Shown here: positions 33,928-41,379 of the stretch, in pieces
Position numbering within the stretch: the stretch's first letter is position 1
Layout of the letters: each line of letters begins with the position of its first letter
From: Paraflavitalea soli
Lineage (GTDB): Bacteria > Bacteroidota > Bacteroidia > Chitinophagales > Chitinophagaceae
Length of the DNA stretch: 64,000 bases
Reading direction: 5' to 3'
Assembly: GCF_003555545.1 (NCBI RefSeq)
Contig: NZ_CP032157.1
Span: forward strand, 5,646,546 to 5,710,545
Program-made: the position numbers and the translations under genes
The notes under the pieces: generated by a model
Databases searched by the model: none
The model's input: the letters and a program-made list of their open reading frames with translations, nothing else
What the model was told of the DNA's origin: nothing

Positions 33928-33954
33928 TAAAAAAGGGCGCTGTTGCGCCCTTTC
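33928..33954 (-). terminator. Terminator after tsf
   Basis: On the minus strand AAAGGGCGC-AACA-GCGCCCTTT forms a 9-bp stem followed by further T residues (AAAAAA on the plus strand), about 40 nt after the tsf stop. Confidence 0.85.
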
Positions 33955-33992
33955 GAATATAATATTGGTAATGAAACCTCGTGGAGAAATGA

Positions 33993-34832
33993 TTAACCTA
34001 AAGCTACCCTTTTGAATTCGGTAATTTTCAGGCCACTGTCTACACTTTTCAGGTAATCACCTACGCTTTTGCCATTGTCTTTTACAAAAGGCTGGCTGGT
34101 GAGGGTGCTTTCTTTGAAGAAAGCGTTGAGTTTGCCTTCAGCGATCTTAGCGATCATTTCGTCGGGCTTACCGGCCATTTTAGGATCATTCTTGATCTGC
34201 TCGGTAACGATGGCTCTTTCTCTTTCTACGGTAGCAGCGGGTACATTGTCAGCATCAACGGCTACGGGGTTCATGGCAGCGATCTGCATGGCCACGTCTT
34301 TACCGGCTTCAGCGGCAGGCTTGTTGAAGCCTACGAGTACACCGATACGGTTGGCGCCGTGGATATAAGAAGCTACATACTCAGCATCGATACGCTCGAG
34401 CTTGGTGATGCCGATCTTTTCGCCGATAGAAGCGAGTTTATCATTTACCAGGTCGGCAATTTTAGCACCGCCGATGGCTACAGCATTCAGTTCGTCAATG
34501 CTCTTTACGTTGGCAGCTACAGCGGCATCCATGATGGATTGTGCAAAAGCTACGAAGTCGGCATTTTTGGATACGAAGTCGGTCTCACAGGAAACGCAAA
34601 GGGTGATACCGGTTTTGTTATCGGCGGTAGTTTTAGCCAATACAACACCTTCTTTTGCTTCGCGATCGCCACGGAGAGCAGCTACTTTAGCGCCTTTTTT
34701 GCGGAGCCAGTCGATAGCAGCTTCAAAATCGCCGTTGTTTTCTGTTAAAGCTTTGCGGCAGTCCATCATACCAGCACCAGTCATCTGGCGCAGCTTGTTA
34801 ATATCAGCGGCTGTAATAGCAACAGTTGACAT
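33993..34832 (-). CDS. tsf: Translation elongation factor Ts
   Basis: A 279-residue guanine-nucleotide exchange factor for EF-Tu. It has an N-terminal UBA-like domain with VNKLRQMTGAGMMDCRKAL-type text (here DINKLRQMTGAGMMDCRKAL), the EF-Tu core contact CETDFVSKNADFVAFA, and the dimer-domain phrase MQIAAMNP. Last gene of the rplM-rpsI-rpsB-tsf cluster. Confidence 0.97.
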   Translation of the reverse strand: MSTVAITAADINKLRQMTGAGMMDCRKALTENNGDFEAAIDWLRKKGAKVAALRGDREAKEGVVLAKTTADNKTGITLCVSCETDFVSKNADFVAFAQSIMDAAVAANVKSIDELNAVAIGGAKIADLVNDKLASIGEKIGITKLERIDAEYVASYIHGANRIGVLVGFNKPAAEAGKDVAMQIAAMNPVAVDADNVPAATVERERAIVTEQIKNDPKMAGKPDEMIAKIAEGKLNAFFKESTLTSQPFVKDNGKSVGDYLKSVDSGLKITEFKRVALG

Positions 34833-34964
34833 AAGATTAATTTGAAAATTAGATAATTTGAAAATTAGGTAATGCGTCTATGCAAAATGCTTCACAAAAA
34901 CCCTGCAGCGCACGCATTTCAGTTACTAAATTATTAAACCGGAAAGGCAGATCAGTCTTCGTCC

Positions 34965-35014
34965 AGAATTCAGAATCCAGAATTCAGAATGGTAAAACTC
35001 GGAATTCTGGATTC
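34965..35014. repeat. 7-nt array and 13-bp inverted repeat between rpsB and tsf
   Basis: Heptamers AGAATTC, AGAATCC, AGAATTC, AGAATGG (34965-34992) overlap a perfect 13-bp inverted repeat, GAATCCAGAATTC (34973-34985) with 35002-35014, around a 16-nt loop. It lies in the 206-bp rpsB-tsf gap and may form an intercistronic hairpin in the mRNA. Confidence 0.6.
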
Positions 35015-35038
35015 GAAAATTAGATGTGGGCGCAGGAA

Positions 35039-35938
35039 TTATCTTCCACCACCTCTTCGTTGACCACCACCGGGTACACGGCGTTTGGCCTGGTGTCCGC
35101 CAGGACCACCGGGACCGCCCTGACCACGGGGAGCACCACCTCTACCACCACGTCCGGCTTCAGATTCAGCTTCAGCCTGGATACGTGCTGCTTTCCTTTC
35201 TTTTTCGTCGTCTGTTGATTCTTCTACTTCTTCATCTTTAGCAGCCTGACGCTCGGCGAGGCCTTCAGCGATAGCAGCAGTGATGTATTGTGTAATGATC
35301 GCAATTGACTTGGTAGCATCATCGTTGGAGGGGATTGCAAAGTCAACCTTATTGGGGTCGCAATTGGTATCCACCATACCGAAGGTGAGGATGCCGAGGC
35401 GTTTTGCTTCAGCGAGGGCGATGTGCTCATGACCGATGTCGATGATGAACAGAGCGGCTGGTACACGACCGAGTTGGGAGATACCACCGAGTACTTTGTC
35501 CATTTTATCGCGGTCGCGGCCGAGTGTGAGCTTTTCCTTTTTGGTGAGGCTCTCTGCGCTTCCGTCGCCGAGCATTTTGTCGATGTTCTGCATTTTCTTC
35601 ACGCTCTTACGAACGGTGTTGAAGTTGGTAAGCATACCACCTAACCAACGTTCTGTAACGTAGGGCATGTTGATCTTACGGGCGCATTCGGTAACGATTT
35701 CCTTGGCCTGTTTTTTAGTACCTACGAACATGATCTTTTTACCGCTACGAGCGATCTGCTTGAGGGCGGCAGCAGTTTCCTGCAGGTGTTCTGTAGTTTT
35801 ATTGAGGTCAATGATGTGAATACCTTTCTTCTCAGCGAAGATGTAAGGCAACATCTTTGGGTTCCACTTCTTCCGCAGGTGACCAAAGTGTACACCGGCT
35901 TCCAGGAGTTGCTGTTGCAATGAAGTGTTATTTTCCAT
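35039..35938 (-). CDS. rpsB: 30S ribosomal protein S2 with Gly/Arg-rich tail
   Basis: A 299-residue S2. The core (residues 1-230) is canonical: LLEAGVHFGHLRKKWNPKM, FVGTKKQAKEIV, YVTERWLGGMLTNF, IPSNDDATKSI. The last 65 or so residues are extra compared with the roughly 240-residue E. coli protein. An acidic helix (DEEVEESTDDEKERKAARIQ) is followed by an RGG-type low-complexity tail (GRGGRGGAPRGQGGPGGPGG, ending QRRGGGR). Such tails bind RNA in other proteins; the role here is unknown. Confidence 0.96.
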   Translation of the reverse strand: MENNTSLQQQLLEAGVHFGHLRKKWNPKMLPYIFAEKKGIHIIDLNKTTEHLQETAAALKQIARSGKKIMFVGTKKQAKEIVTECARKINMPYVTERWLGGMLTNFNTVRKSVKKMQNIDKMLGDGSAESLTKKEKLTLGRDRDKMDKVLGGISQLGRVPAALFIIDIGHEHIALAEAKRLGILTFGMVDTNCDPNKVDFAIPSNDDATKSIAIITQYITAAIAEGLAERQAAKDEEVEESTDDEKERKAARIQAEAESEAGRGGRGGAPRGQGGPGGPGGHQAKRRVPGGGQRRGGGR

Positions 35939-35949
35939 TTTATTTTTTC

Positions 35950-35984
35950 AGCTTTTAGCTATTAGCTGTTAGCCTTTAGCAATT
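35950..35984. repeat. 7-nt-period array between rpsI and rpsB
   Basis: Five heptamers in exact phase: AGCTTTT, AGCTATT, AGCTGTT, AGCCTTT, AGCAATT. A nearby AGCCAACAGCC/GGCAGCTTTCAGC stretch (36016-36048) continues the theme and can pair with it. Confidence 0.6.
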
Positions 35985-36054
35985 TGATTGATAGTGTTTC
36001 TTATAGAAACTGAAAGCCAACAGCCAAAGACCGGCAGCTTTCAGCTTGTATATA

Positions 36055-36444
36055 TTAACGTTTAGAGAACTGGTAGCTTCTACGGGCTTTCTTATGACCG
36101 AATTTCTTACGTTCAACAGAACGGGGGTCACGTTTCAGAACGCCTGCTGCTTTCAGTAAAGGACGGAGTTCAGCGTTGAGCTCAACCAGCGCACGGGCGA
36201 TACCCAGCTTGGCGGCTTCAGCCTGTCCTTTTACACCACCACCGGCTGCATTGATCTTTACATCAAATTTGTCGAGGGATTGAACTGTTTTTAAAGGCAG
36301 TTCAACCTGGTTTTGCAGGTATACAAGAGAAAAATATTCTTTGTAGTCTTTGTCGTTGACTGTGATCTTACCGCTTCCTTTGGAAAGGAAAATCCTTGTC
36401 ACAGCTTCTTTACGACGGCCTACTGCGTTTTTTTGCTTTTCCAT
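36055..36444 (-). CDS. rpsI: 30S ribosomal protein S9
   Basis: A 129-residue S9 with the N-terminal NAVGRRKEAVTRIFL, central GGGVKGQAEAAKLGIARAL, and the basic C-terminus (KKFGHKKARRSYQFSKR) that reaches the P-site tRNA. It follows rplM after 13 bp. Confidence 0.98.
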   Translation of the reverse strand: MEKQKNAVGRRKEAVTRIFLSKGSGKITVNDKDYKEYFSLVYLQNQVELPLKTVQSLDKFDVKINAAGGGVKGQAEAAKLGIARALVELNAELRPLLKAAGVLKRDPRSVERKKFGHKKARRSYQFSKR

Positions 36445-36457
36445 GTAATATTTACAA

Positions 36458-36901
36458 TTAGAAAGTTAATGGTTGAGGTTTCTGTGCAGCGTGCTCGTGC
36501 TTGTCGCCTACATACACAAATAATTTCTTATACATCTTGCGACCGAGGCGGTTTTTAGGCAACATGCCTTTAACTGCGCGCTCAACCACTAATTCGGGCC
36601 TGCGTTTCAGGAGGTCCTGTGCTGCTTCAGCCTTTTGGCCACCGGGATACCCTGAGAAGGTGAGGTATTCCTTGTCTTCCATTTTGTTACCGGTAAATTT
36701 TACCTTTTCGGCATTAATAACGATAACATAGTCTCCGCAATCAACATGTGGCGTATAATAGGTCTTGTTCTTACCACGAAGAACAGCAGCTATTTTAGCA
36801 CACACGCGTCCCACGGTTTGATTGGTACCGTCCACAACATACCAGTTGTGTTTAACGGTAGCCGCATTCGCATGCTTTGTAGTGAAATGTAATTTGCTCA
36901 T
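36458..36901 (-). CDS. rplM: 50S ribosomal protein L13
   Basis: A 147-residue L13 with WYVVDGTNQTVGRVCAKIA, LRGKNKTYYTPHVDCGDYV and AVKGMLPKNRLGRKMYKKL. First gene of the operon, with a consensus promoter 73 nt upstream and two small hairpins in the leader. Confidence 0.98.
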   Translation of the reverse strand: MSKLHFTTKHANAATVKHNWYVVDGTNQTVGRVCAKIAAVLRGKNKTYYTPHVDCGDYVIVINAEKVKFTGNKMEDKEYLTFSGYPGGQKAEAAQDLLKRRPELVVERAVKGMLPKNRLGRKMYKKLFVYVGDKHEHAAQKPQPLTF

Positions 36902-36926
36902 TTGTGTTTGTCTTTTAAAATGTTAA

Positions 36927-36959
36927 CCTTCTTGTGGAAGGCCACCGCCAACCCGGTGG
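36927..36959 (-). promoter_or_regulatory. rplM leader hairpins (possible r-protein autoregulation)
   Basis: In the mRNA sense CCACCG/CGGTGG (36942-36959) and CCTTC/GAAGG (36927-36941 region) form two adjacent stems within the 65-nt leader. Ribosomal protein operons are often autoregulated through such leaders. The resemblance to known L13 leaders is not established. Confidence 0.4.
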
Positions 36960-36973
36960 AATGAAATGGGGTG

Positions 36974-37005
36974 CAAAGGTATGGAGATGTAAGTCGATAA
37001 ACAAA
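36974..37005 (-). promoter_or_regulatory. Promoter of the rplM operon
   Basis: Minus strand: TTTG (37005-37002), 20-nt spacer, TACCTTTG (36981-36974). The start site is near 36969. Confidence 0.65.
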
Positions 37006-37350
37006 AAGAGTGGAATCTATTTTTCATCGCACCTCCGCAATGCATTGATTTTCAATAAATATTTTGCACAATAATTTAAGAGGTGGGCTGAAAGGTGCGT
37101 GGATAGCGGGTTTTAGAGGCAGGATTTAGGTGTATTGGGAGGTTTGGCGGGTTGGGGGAAGCGAAAAGACCCTATATAGATAAGGAGATTAATTTAATCG
37201 CCAGAGTGCGCCTTTTCTGCCATTTTATCAGTATCTTAGTAATGTACACAAAGACCAGATCTGTGAATACAATCTACCAGGAATATTCTTCTCATTTTCT
37301 CTTCCCAGCGCCCGCTGAACAGCAGTTTACGAAGAAAAACGCCTTTTCAC

Positions 37351-37465
37351 TTTACTTCAAGTTTACTTCCGGTTTACTTTAAGTTTATGTTCAGTTTACT
37401 TGAAAAAGGGCTGAACTACGGCTATACCACGGCTGGAACCTTCCTATACCCCGGCTGATCCTTTC
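37351..37465. repeat. 11-nt-period repeat array
   Basis: Five in-phase 11-mers: TTTACTTCAAG, TTTACTTCCGG, TTTACTTTAAG, TTTATGTTCAG, TTTACTTGAAA (37351-37405). They are followed by a 22-nt tandem duplication at 37422-37443 and 37444-37465 sharing CTATACC and CGGCTG, and a partial earlier copy (GGGCTGAAC at 37408). Since 22 is twice 11, the whole 115 bp keeps one period, close to a DNA helical turn. It ends 158 bp before the gene at 37624. Confidence 0.65.
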
Positions 37466-37623
37466 TTTTTTATCAGGTCCTATAGTCTTAATCATGTCCG
37501 CATGGCTGCCAAATTGTCGCTTAAATTCTTCTTTTTATTATCTTCAAGAACCGGCGGTCACCGATTTCCGTAGATGGGCTGGAGAGGTTATAAGCAGCCG
37601 GGTAACTATTAAAAACACATTGA

Positions 37624-38508
37624 ATGGCCAGGCAAATAGGGGTGATCCCCATCACGGGAACGATAGACGAACTTACTTTTTATGAAACGCCCGATGACGG
37701 GGCGCTGGTGAGGAAAAAATCGAGGGTGACGGGGGAGATGGTCAAGACAGACCCCAAATACCACCAAACGATGCTGAATGCAGCTGAGTTTAAAACAGCC
37801 ATACACAATGGCCGGTTACTGCGAAAGGCGTTGGCAAGGTTGTTATTTCCTATCGCTGACGGCAAGCTAAGCAGCCGGATGAACAAGGAGATGTTGAAAG
37901 TAATACAAAAAGATACAGTGAACCGCTTTGGAGAACGAATTGCCCATGGCAACCAGCTTTGTTTGCTGGAAGGTTTTCAGTTTAACCGGCACCTGACGTT
38001 AGCGGATACATTTTTGCCTTCGCCCGGAATCCATCCGGATGGAGAGAAAGGAGCAATCCAAATTGAGGTGCCAGGATTCACTCCTACAAAGGATATTAAA
38101 GTGCCAAAGTATGTGAAACATATTCAATTGATCAGCGGGGCGGTGGTTATAGATTTTGCGGATCAACGTTACACGCATGAGTTTTATGCCACTGAACGGA
38201 TAGTCCACAATAAGGAAGCTATTGATGAAATTCAGTTTACTTACCGGATGAATATTCCGGCAGGTTATACTATGTTCTTAGCGTTGGGGATATTGTATTA
38301 TGCGCCATTGGACAATGTACCCAAGGAAACGATCAGTAAGCGAAAACGGCGAAGGGTGAAAAAAATAGGTGGGGCAGATGACCTGGTGCCTTTTACGGGG
38401 GCTCTTTCGCTGGTAAAGGTGATAGCAGGGGAACCCAGGGAGAAGAAACGTGCATCGGACAATGACGGGTCAGCAGGTTGGGAGATGGATGGATTGGGGA
38501 TTGCGTGA
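37624..38508 (+). CDS. Uncharacterised Bacteroidota family protein (G-T-I-D-x-L-x-F-Y N-terminus)
   Basis: A 294-residue cytosolic protein with no signal or membrane helix. The opening (MARQIGVIPITGTIDELTFY) and the following Asn/Glu-Phe stretch (TMLNAAEFKTAIHNGRLLRK) match a multi-copy Bacteroidota family that I know only as hypothetical. In that family the start reads roughly GTIGGITFYKT and is followed by a conserved R-x-N-x-x-E-F. The C-terminal half is beta-rich with YRMNIPAGYTMFLALGILYY and a basic KRKRRRVKK patch. It may be phage-derived, which I cannot establish. The upstream array may regulate it. Confidence 0.55.
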   Translation: MARQIGVIPITGTIDELTFYETPDDGALVRKKSRVTGEMVKTDPKYHQTMLNAAEFKTAIHNGRLLRKALARLLFPIADGKLSSRMNKEMLKVIQKDTVNRFGERIAHGNQLCLLEGFQFNRHLTLADTFLPSPGIHPDGEKGAIQIEVPGFTPTKDIKVPKYVKHIQLISGAVVIDFADQRYTHEFYATERIVHNKEAIDEIQFTYRMNIPAGYTMFLALGILYYAPLDNVPKETISKRKRRRVKKIGGADDLVPFTGALSLVKVIAGEPREKKRASDNDGSAGWEMDGLGIA

Positions 38509-38593
38509 GGGGGAGGACACCGGAGTTCAGAATACCGTAAGATTGTTTATTCGACAAATACTTTCCTGAATGGCTCAAATTGAATACAACTTT

Positions 38594-38624
38594 TTTGTTG
38601 TGTTCAAAAAATGACTTATATTTG
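38594..38624 (+). promoter_or_regulatory. Promoter of the nucleotidyltransferase/HTH pair
   Basis: TTTG (38594-38597), 19-nt spacer, TATATTTG (38617-38624). The leader of about 105 nt includes the palindrome at 38691. Confidence 0.7.
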
Positions 38625-38690
38625 ATGAGATTCCCCATTTTTGTTATTGCTTAAAAAACCTATGTCATGAAAGGATTAACGACCTGTAAT

Positions 38691-38711
38691 TATAGCACAA
38701 GGTGTGCTATA
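38691..38711. promoter_or_regulatory. Palindromic operator candidate for the HTH protein
   Basis: TATAGCAC-N5-GTGCTATA, a perfect 8-bp inverted repeat 22 nt before the ATG at 38734. It lies in the transcribed leader of an operon ending in an XRE-type regulator, typical of autoregulated toxin-antitoxin pairs. It overlaps a possible GTG start at 38704 and argues against it. Confidence 0.6.
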
Positions 38712-38733
38712 CCACAATCAAAACTTGCTTTTT

Positions 38734-39174
38734 ATGAAGGTAGGCTTCAATACCAATGGAAATCTCCACAAGACGATCGAACTGACATTTGATGAACTTT
38801 ATGAGTACTTTGGAACTAACCCAGCCAGAAAGAAGAAAATTGATACTGCTATCCTATTTTTGAAATTATTCAGTTCCTGCGGATGCACAACCGCTTATAT
38901 CGGAGGAAGCTTTGCCAGTACTAAGGCAAGGCCGGCAGATATAGATTTATGTTTTGATCTAAGAAAAATAGATTATGGTAAATTAGAACAAGTATTTCCC
39001 GACTTTTTTGATCCCAATAAACTCGGGGCAATACGAAAGAATTTAGATTGCCATATTCTATTCTTTGATCAAGAAAGTACCTACCTATTTGATATGCTTA
39101 AAGCAGGCAGGGAAGGATTTCCCAAGGGACTGATCAAACTGAACTTAAAAGACATTGACAGTTATGATCAATAA
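38734..39174 (+). CDS. Nucleotidyltransferase-fold protein (DUF6932-like), toxin candidate
   Basis: A 146-residue protein with the minimal nucleotidyltransferase signature. YIGGSFASTKARPADIDLCF gives the G-S-x-A/F motif and the metal-binding D-x-D (DID), and NLDCHILFFD may carry the third acidic residue. N-terminal FDELYEYFG and C-terminal helical segments complete a small stand-alone domain. It overlaps by 11 bp with an XRE-HTH gene. Known related pairs (MNT/HEPN, AbiE, SanaTA types) are toxin-antitoxin or defence modules, so this is a plausible one. Which partner is toxic cannot be told from the sequence. Confidence 0.65.
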   Translation: MKVGFNTNGNLHKTIELTFDELYEYFGTNPARKKKIDTAILFLKLFSSCGCTTAYIGGSFASTKARPADIDLCFDLRKIDYGKLEQVFPDFFDPNKLGAIRKNLDCHILFFDQESTYLFDMLKAGREGFPKGLIKLNLKDIDSYDQ

Positions 39175-39631
39175 CGAGAAACAATATAAGATCTCAAAGA
39201 AGAAACTCAATGAGATTGTTACCGAAATAGAAAAGGTAAAAAAAGCGAGTGAACAGAATCCACTTAGAAATAAACTTATTCTGGCATCCTTACTAAATGT
39301 GAAGGAAGAACTAGAGGATGAGATATCAGAATATGAATCTCTCAAAAATTCCAACCAAGAGACTTTGGCGGAAAGAGTCATTTCAGAACTACCGAGTATT
39401 CTTACTGAATACAAAATAATATCAGGCATGACGCAAAAGGAATTCTCTGAAAAACTAGGACTGAAGGAACAGCAGCTACAACGATATGAAGCTGACAATT
39501 TTAAAGGTGTGAGCTTTAAAAACCTGCTTAAGTTCTTAGACTCCATCGGACTTGAGATAAAGATCAAAGAAACCCGCCTGAACAAGAGCCGTAAAAGAAC
39601 TCCCGTTAAAAAGAAGACAAATTCGCGTTAA
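39164..39631 (+). CDS. XRE-family HTH protein, antitoxin candidate
   Basis: A 155-residue protein. An N-terminal helical, charged region (residues 1-70, KKLNEIVTEIEKVKKASEQN) precedes a Cro/CI-type HTH at about 85-135 (SGMTQKEFSEKLGLKEQQLQ, then FKNLLKFLDSIGLEI). A very basic tail follows (NKSRKRTPVKKKT). The layout resembles HigA-like antitoxins with an N-terminal extension. The ATG at 39164 is used; an in-frame TTG lies at 39155. It shares one transcript with the nucleotidyltransferase and probably binds the 38691 palindrome. Confidence 0.75.
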   Translation: MINNEKQYKISKKKLNEIVTEIEKVKKASEQNPLRNKLILASLLNVKEELEDEISEYESLKNSNQETLAERVISELPSILTEYKIISGMTQKEFSEKLGLKEQQLQRYEADNFKGVSFKNLLKFLDSIGLEIKIKETRLNKSRKRTPVKKKTNSR

Positions 39632-39688
39632 CAATTTAACCTTTCCCGGCTTTTTGGAAAACTGTCACGCCTTCCTTAATATTACAGC

Positions 39689-40291
39689 ATGGCTATTTAC
39701 ATGCTTGGCAGAAATACTTTTGGCGACCCGGCAGATGCGGGTAAGCTGATGACGATCGAAGAAGCACACCAACTATTAGAGGACTGGGTACCAAATGAAC
39801 GGCTACGGCTACACATGAAGCAGGTGGCTGCTGTGATGAAAGCCTGGGCATTGGAACGGGAAGGCGCCGACGCCACCACGGCGCTGAAATGGGAGCTGGC
39901 AGGATTGCTGCACGATGCGGATTGGGAAAAGCACCCGGATGATCATTGCCGCATTATTATTGAAGAACTGGAACGCCGCCATATAGACCCGGAAGTGATC
40001 CACTGTATCGCTTCACATGGTCCCCGTTATTTTGGTGTGGAGCCGGAAAACACGATGGACAAAATGATCTATATGTTTGATGAGCTGTCGGGGTTTATTC
40101 ATGCGGCAGCGCTGATACGTCCCACGCGCTACGAAGGCATGGATGTGAAAGGTATCCAGAAGAAACTGAAGACGCTCAATTTCGCAGCGCAGGTAAACCG
40201 GGATGACATTACGGATGCGCTTTCGCGGATCGATACACCGCTGGAGGAGATCATCCAGTTTATTATCGACCATCAGAAGGATGTAGTGTAA
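39689..40291 (+). CDS. HD-domain phosphohydrolase-like protein
   Basis: A 200-residue cytosolic protein of the HD superfamily. LHMKQVAAVMKAW has the first metal His, LAGLLHDADWEKHPDDH the HD pair, and CIASHGPRYFG a further His. Most relatives act on nucleotides or are annotated only as HD hydrolases. The ATG at 39689 gives a short variable N-terminus; ATG codons at 39701 and 39749 are alternatives, the last (MTIEEAHQLLEDW) being the usual family start. Confidence 0.75.
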   Translation: MAIYMLGRNTFGDPADAGKLMTIEEAHQLLEDWVPNERLRLHMKQVAAVMKAWALEREGADATTALKWELAGLLHDADWEKHPDDHCRIIIEELERRHIDPEVIHCIASHGPRYFGVEPENTMDKMIYMFDELSGFIHAAALIRPTRYEGMDVKGIQKKLKTLNFAAQVNRDDITDALSRIDTPLEEIIQFIIDHQKDVV

Positions 40292-40329
40292 GGGAAAATC
40301 CCAAACAATAAGTTGCTCAAGCGAAAGAT

Positions 40330-41274
40330 ATGAACAGACTACTGATCGCGCTCATTATGGCCATTGTTATCGTTCTAGTACTCCCCTACCTGTATATACC
40401 TTCCAAGATACGCAAGACGATGCTGGCCATGATACCGGCCAATCAAAAAGCAGCTCAAGGATTCCTGCTGAATGACAAGCAGTGGGGAAAATGGTGGCCC
40501 GCCAGCAGCACGTCCACACGTGACAGTGTTGCGGGCACCTATTACTATAACGGGCATTCCTTCAAGGCCGGCAAAAGATACCTGTCTGGTGTAGACCTGA
40601 TCACGGACTACCATACAGACAGCCTCAAAAACGTGTGGACGATCATCCCTATAGGAAAGGACTCTGTTAAGATCCTCTGGGAATATGAACTGACAACAAG
40701 CAATAACCCCATCAAAAGAATGGGCCAGCATCGGGAATCACGCCAAATACAAATAGATATGGCGGCGATCCTGCAACAACTGGCTTCTTTCCTCAGTGAT
40801 GAGCAAAACACTTACGGCATCAAGGTAAACCAGGCTATGGTTACGGACACCTTACTGATCACGGCCAAAGCTACGCTAAACCATGATCCGGATGCTGCAA
40901 GTATATACGGATTGATCCATCAGTTGCATCAATACGCCAGCAAATCGGGGGCCACTGTCACCAATCCGCCCATGCTCAACAAAAGAAGAGTTGACAGTAC
41001 GCATACGGAAGTAATGGTGGCATTGCCCATCAATAAGGAACTAAAATCTTCAGGGGCTATTGTTTTTAAGCGTATGGTACGCGGCAACCTTCTTACAACG
41101 GAGATACAGGGCGGCCCGGGCACGGTAAACAATGCGATCCACCAGCTGGAAAATTATTTAGTGGATCACCGGTATGAGTCGCCCGCGATGCATTTTGAAT
41201 CATTGGTAACGGACAGGATACAGCAAGCAGACACCAGCAAATGGGTGACACGGATCTATTATCCGGTTTTTTGA
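40330..41274 (+). CDS. Membrane-anchored SRPBCC / GyrI-like effector-binding protein
   Basis: A 314-residue protein. One N-terminal membrane helix (LLIALIMAIVIVLVLPYLYI) is followed by a polyketide-cyclase-like (SRPBCC) region with the typical DKQWGKWWP phrase. From about residue 150 a GyrI/AraC effector-binding-like domain ends in WVTRIYYPVF. This two-domain, membrane-tethered form is common in Bacteroidota. It binds small ligands by analogy; the ligand is unknown. Confidence 0.7.
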   Translation: MNRLLIALIMAIVIVLVLPYLYIPSKIRKTMLAMIPANQKAAQGFLLNDKQWGKWWPASSTSTRDSVAGTYYYNGHSFKAGKRYLSGVDLITDYHTDSLKNVWTIIPIGKDSVKILWEYELTTSNNPIKRMGQHRESRQIQIDMAAILQQLASFLSDEQNTYGIKVNQAMVTDTLLITAKATLNHDPDAASIYGLIHQLHQYASKSGATVTNPPMLNKRRVDSTHTEVMVALPINKELKSSGAIVFKRMVRGNLLTTEIQGGPGTVNNAIHQLENYLVDHRYESPAMHFESLVTDRIQQADTSKWVTRIYYPVF

Positions 41275-41337
41275 TGTCATTGATTGGGCTGCCCCGATGT
41301 GGCAGAATACACCTTTGATATACCTTGCTACAAAGCG

Positions 41338-41361
41338 GTAGCCCCTAAAGGGGCAGGCTAC
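41338..41361. repeat. Imperfect palindrome between convergent genes
   Basis: GTAGCC (41338-41343) and GGCTAC (41356-41361) enclose CCCTAAAGGGG, forming a stable hairpin in the 105-bp gap between two converging genes. The word ACACCTTTGA occurs on either side. It could be a terminator for either strand, though no T run follows, or a REP-like element. Confidence 0.45.
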
Positions 41362-41379
41362 ACCTTTGACGAACATTTC

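Larger units (their letters stand above)
36902..37623. other. Gene-free stretch between rplM and the orphan family gene
   Basis: No credible gene was found. It holds the rplM leader and promoter (36902-37005), AT-rich DNA, and the 11-nt-period array at 37351-37465. A 76-codon open frame at 37152-37382 runs into the repeat array and lacks protein-like composition. Confidence 0.55.

Noticed and set aside
33877-33930. 17-codon open frame before the tsf terminator
   Set aside because: Too short, with no promoter box close by and no conservation test possible; it may be chance.
37152-37382. 76-codon plus-strand frame in the rplM-37624 gap
   Set aside because: Its end is made of the 11-nt repeats and its composition is not protein-like.
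37351-37465. CRISPR array
   Set aside because: Units are 11 or 22 nt with no spacers between them and no cas genes in the window.
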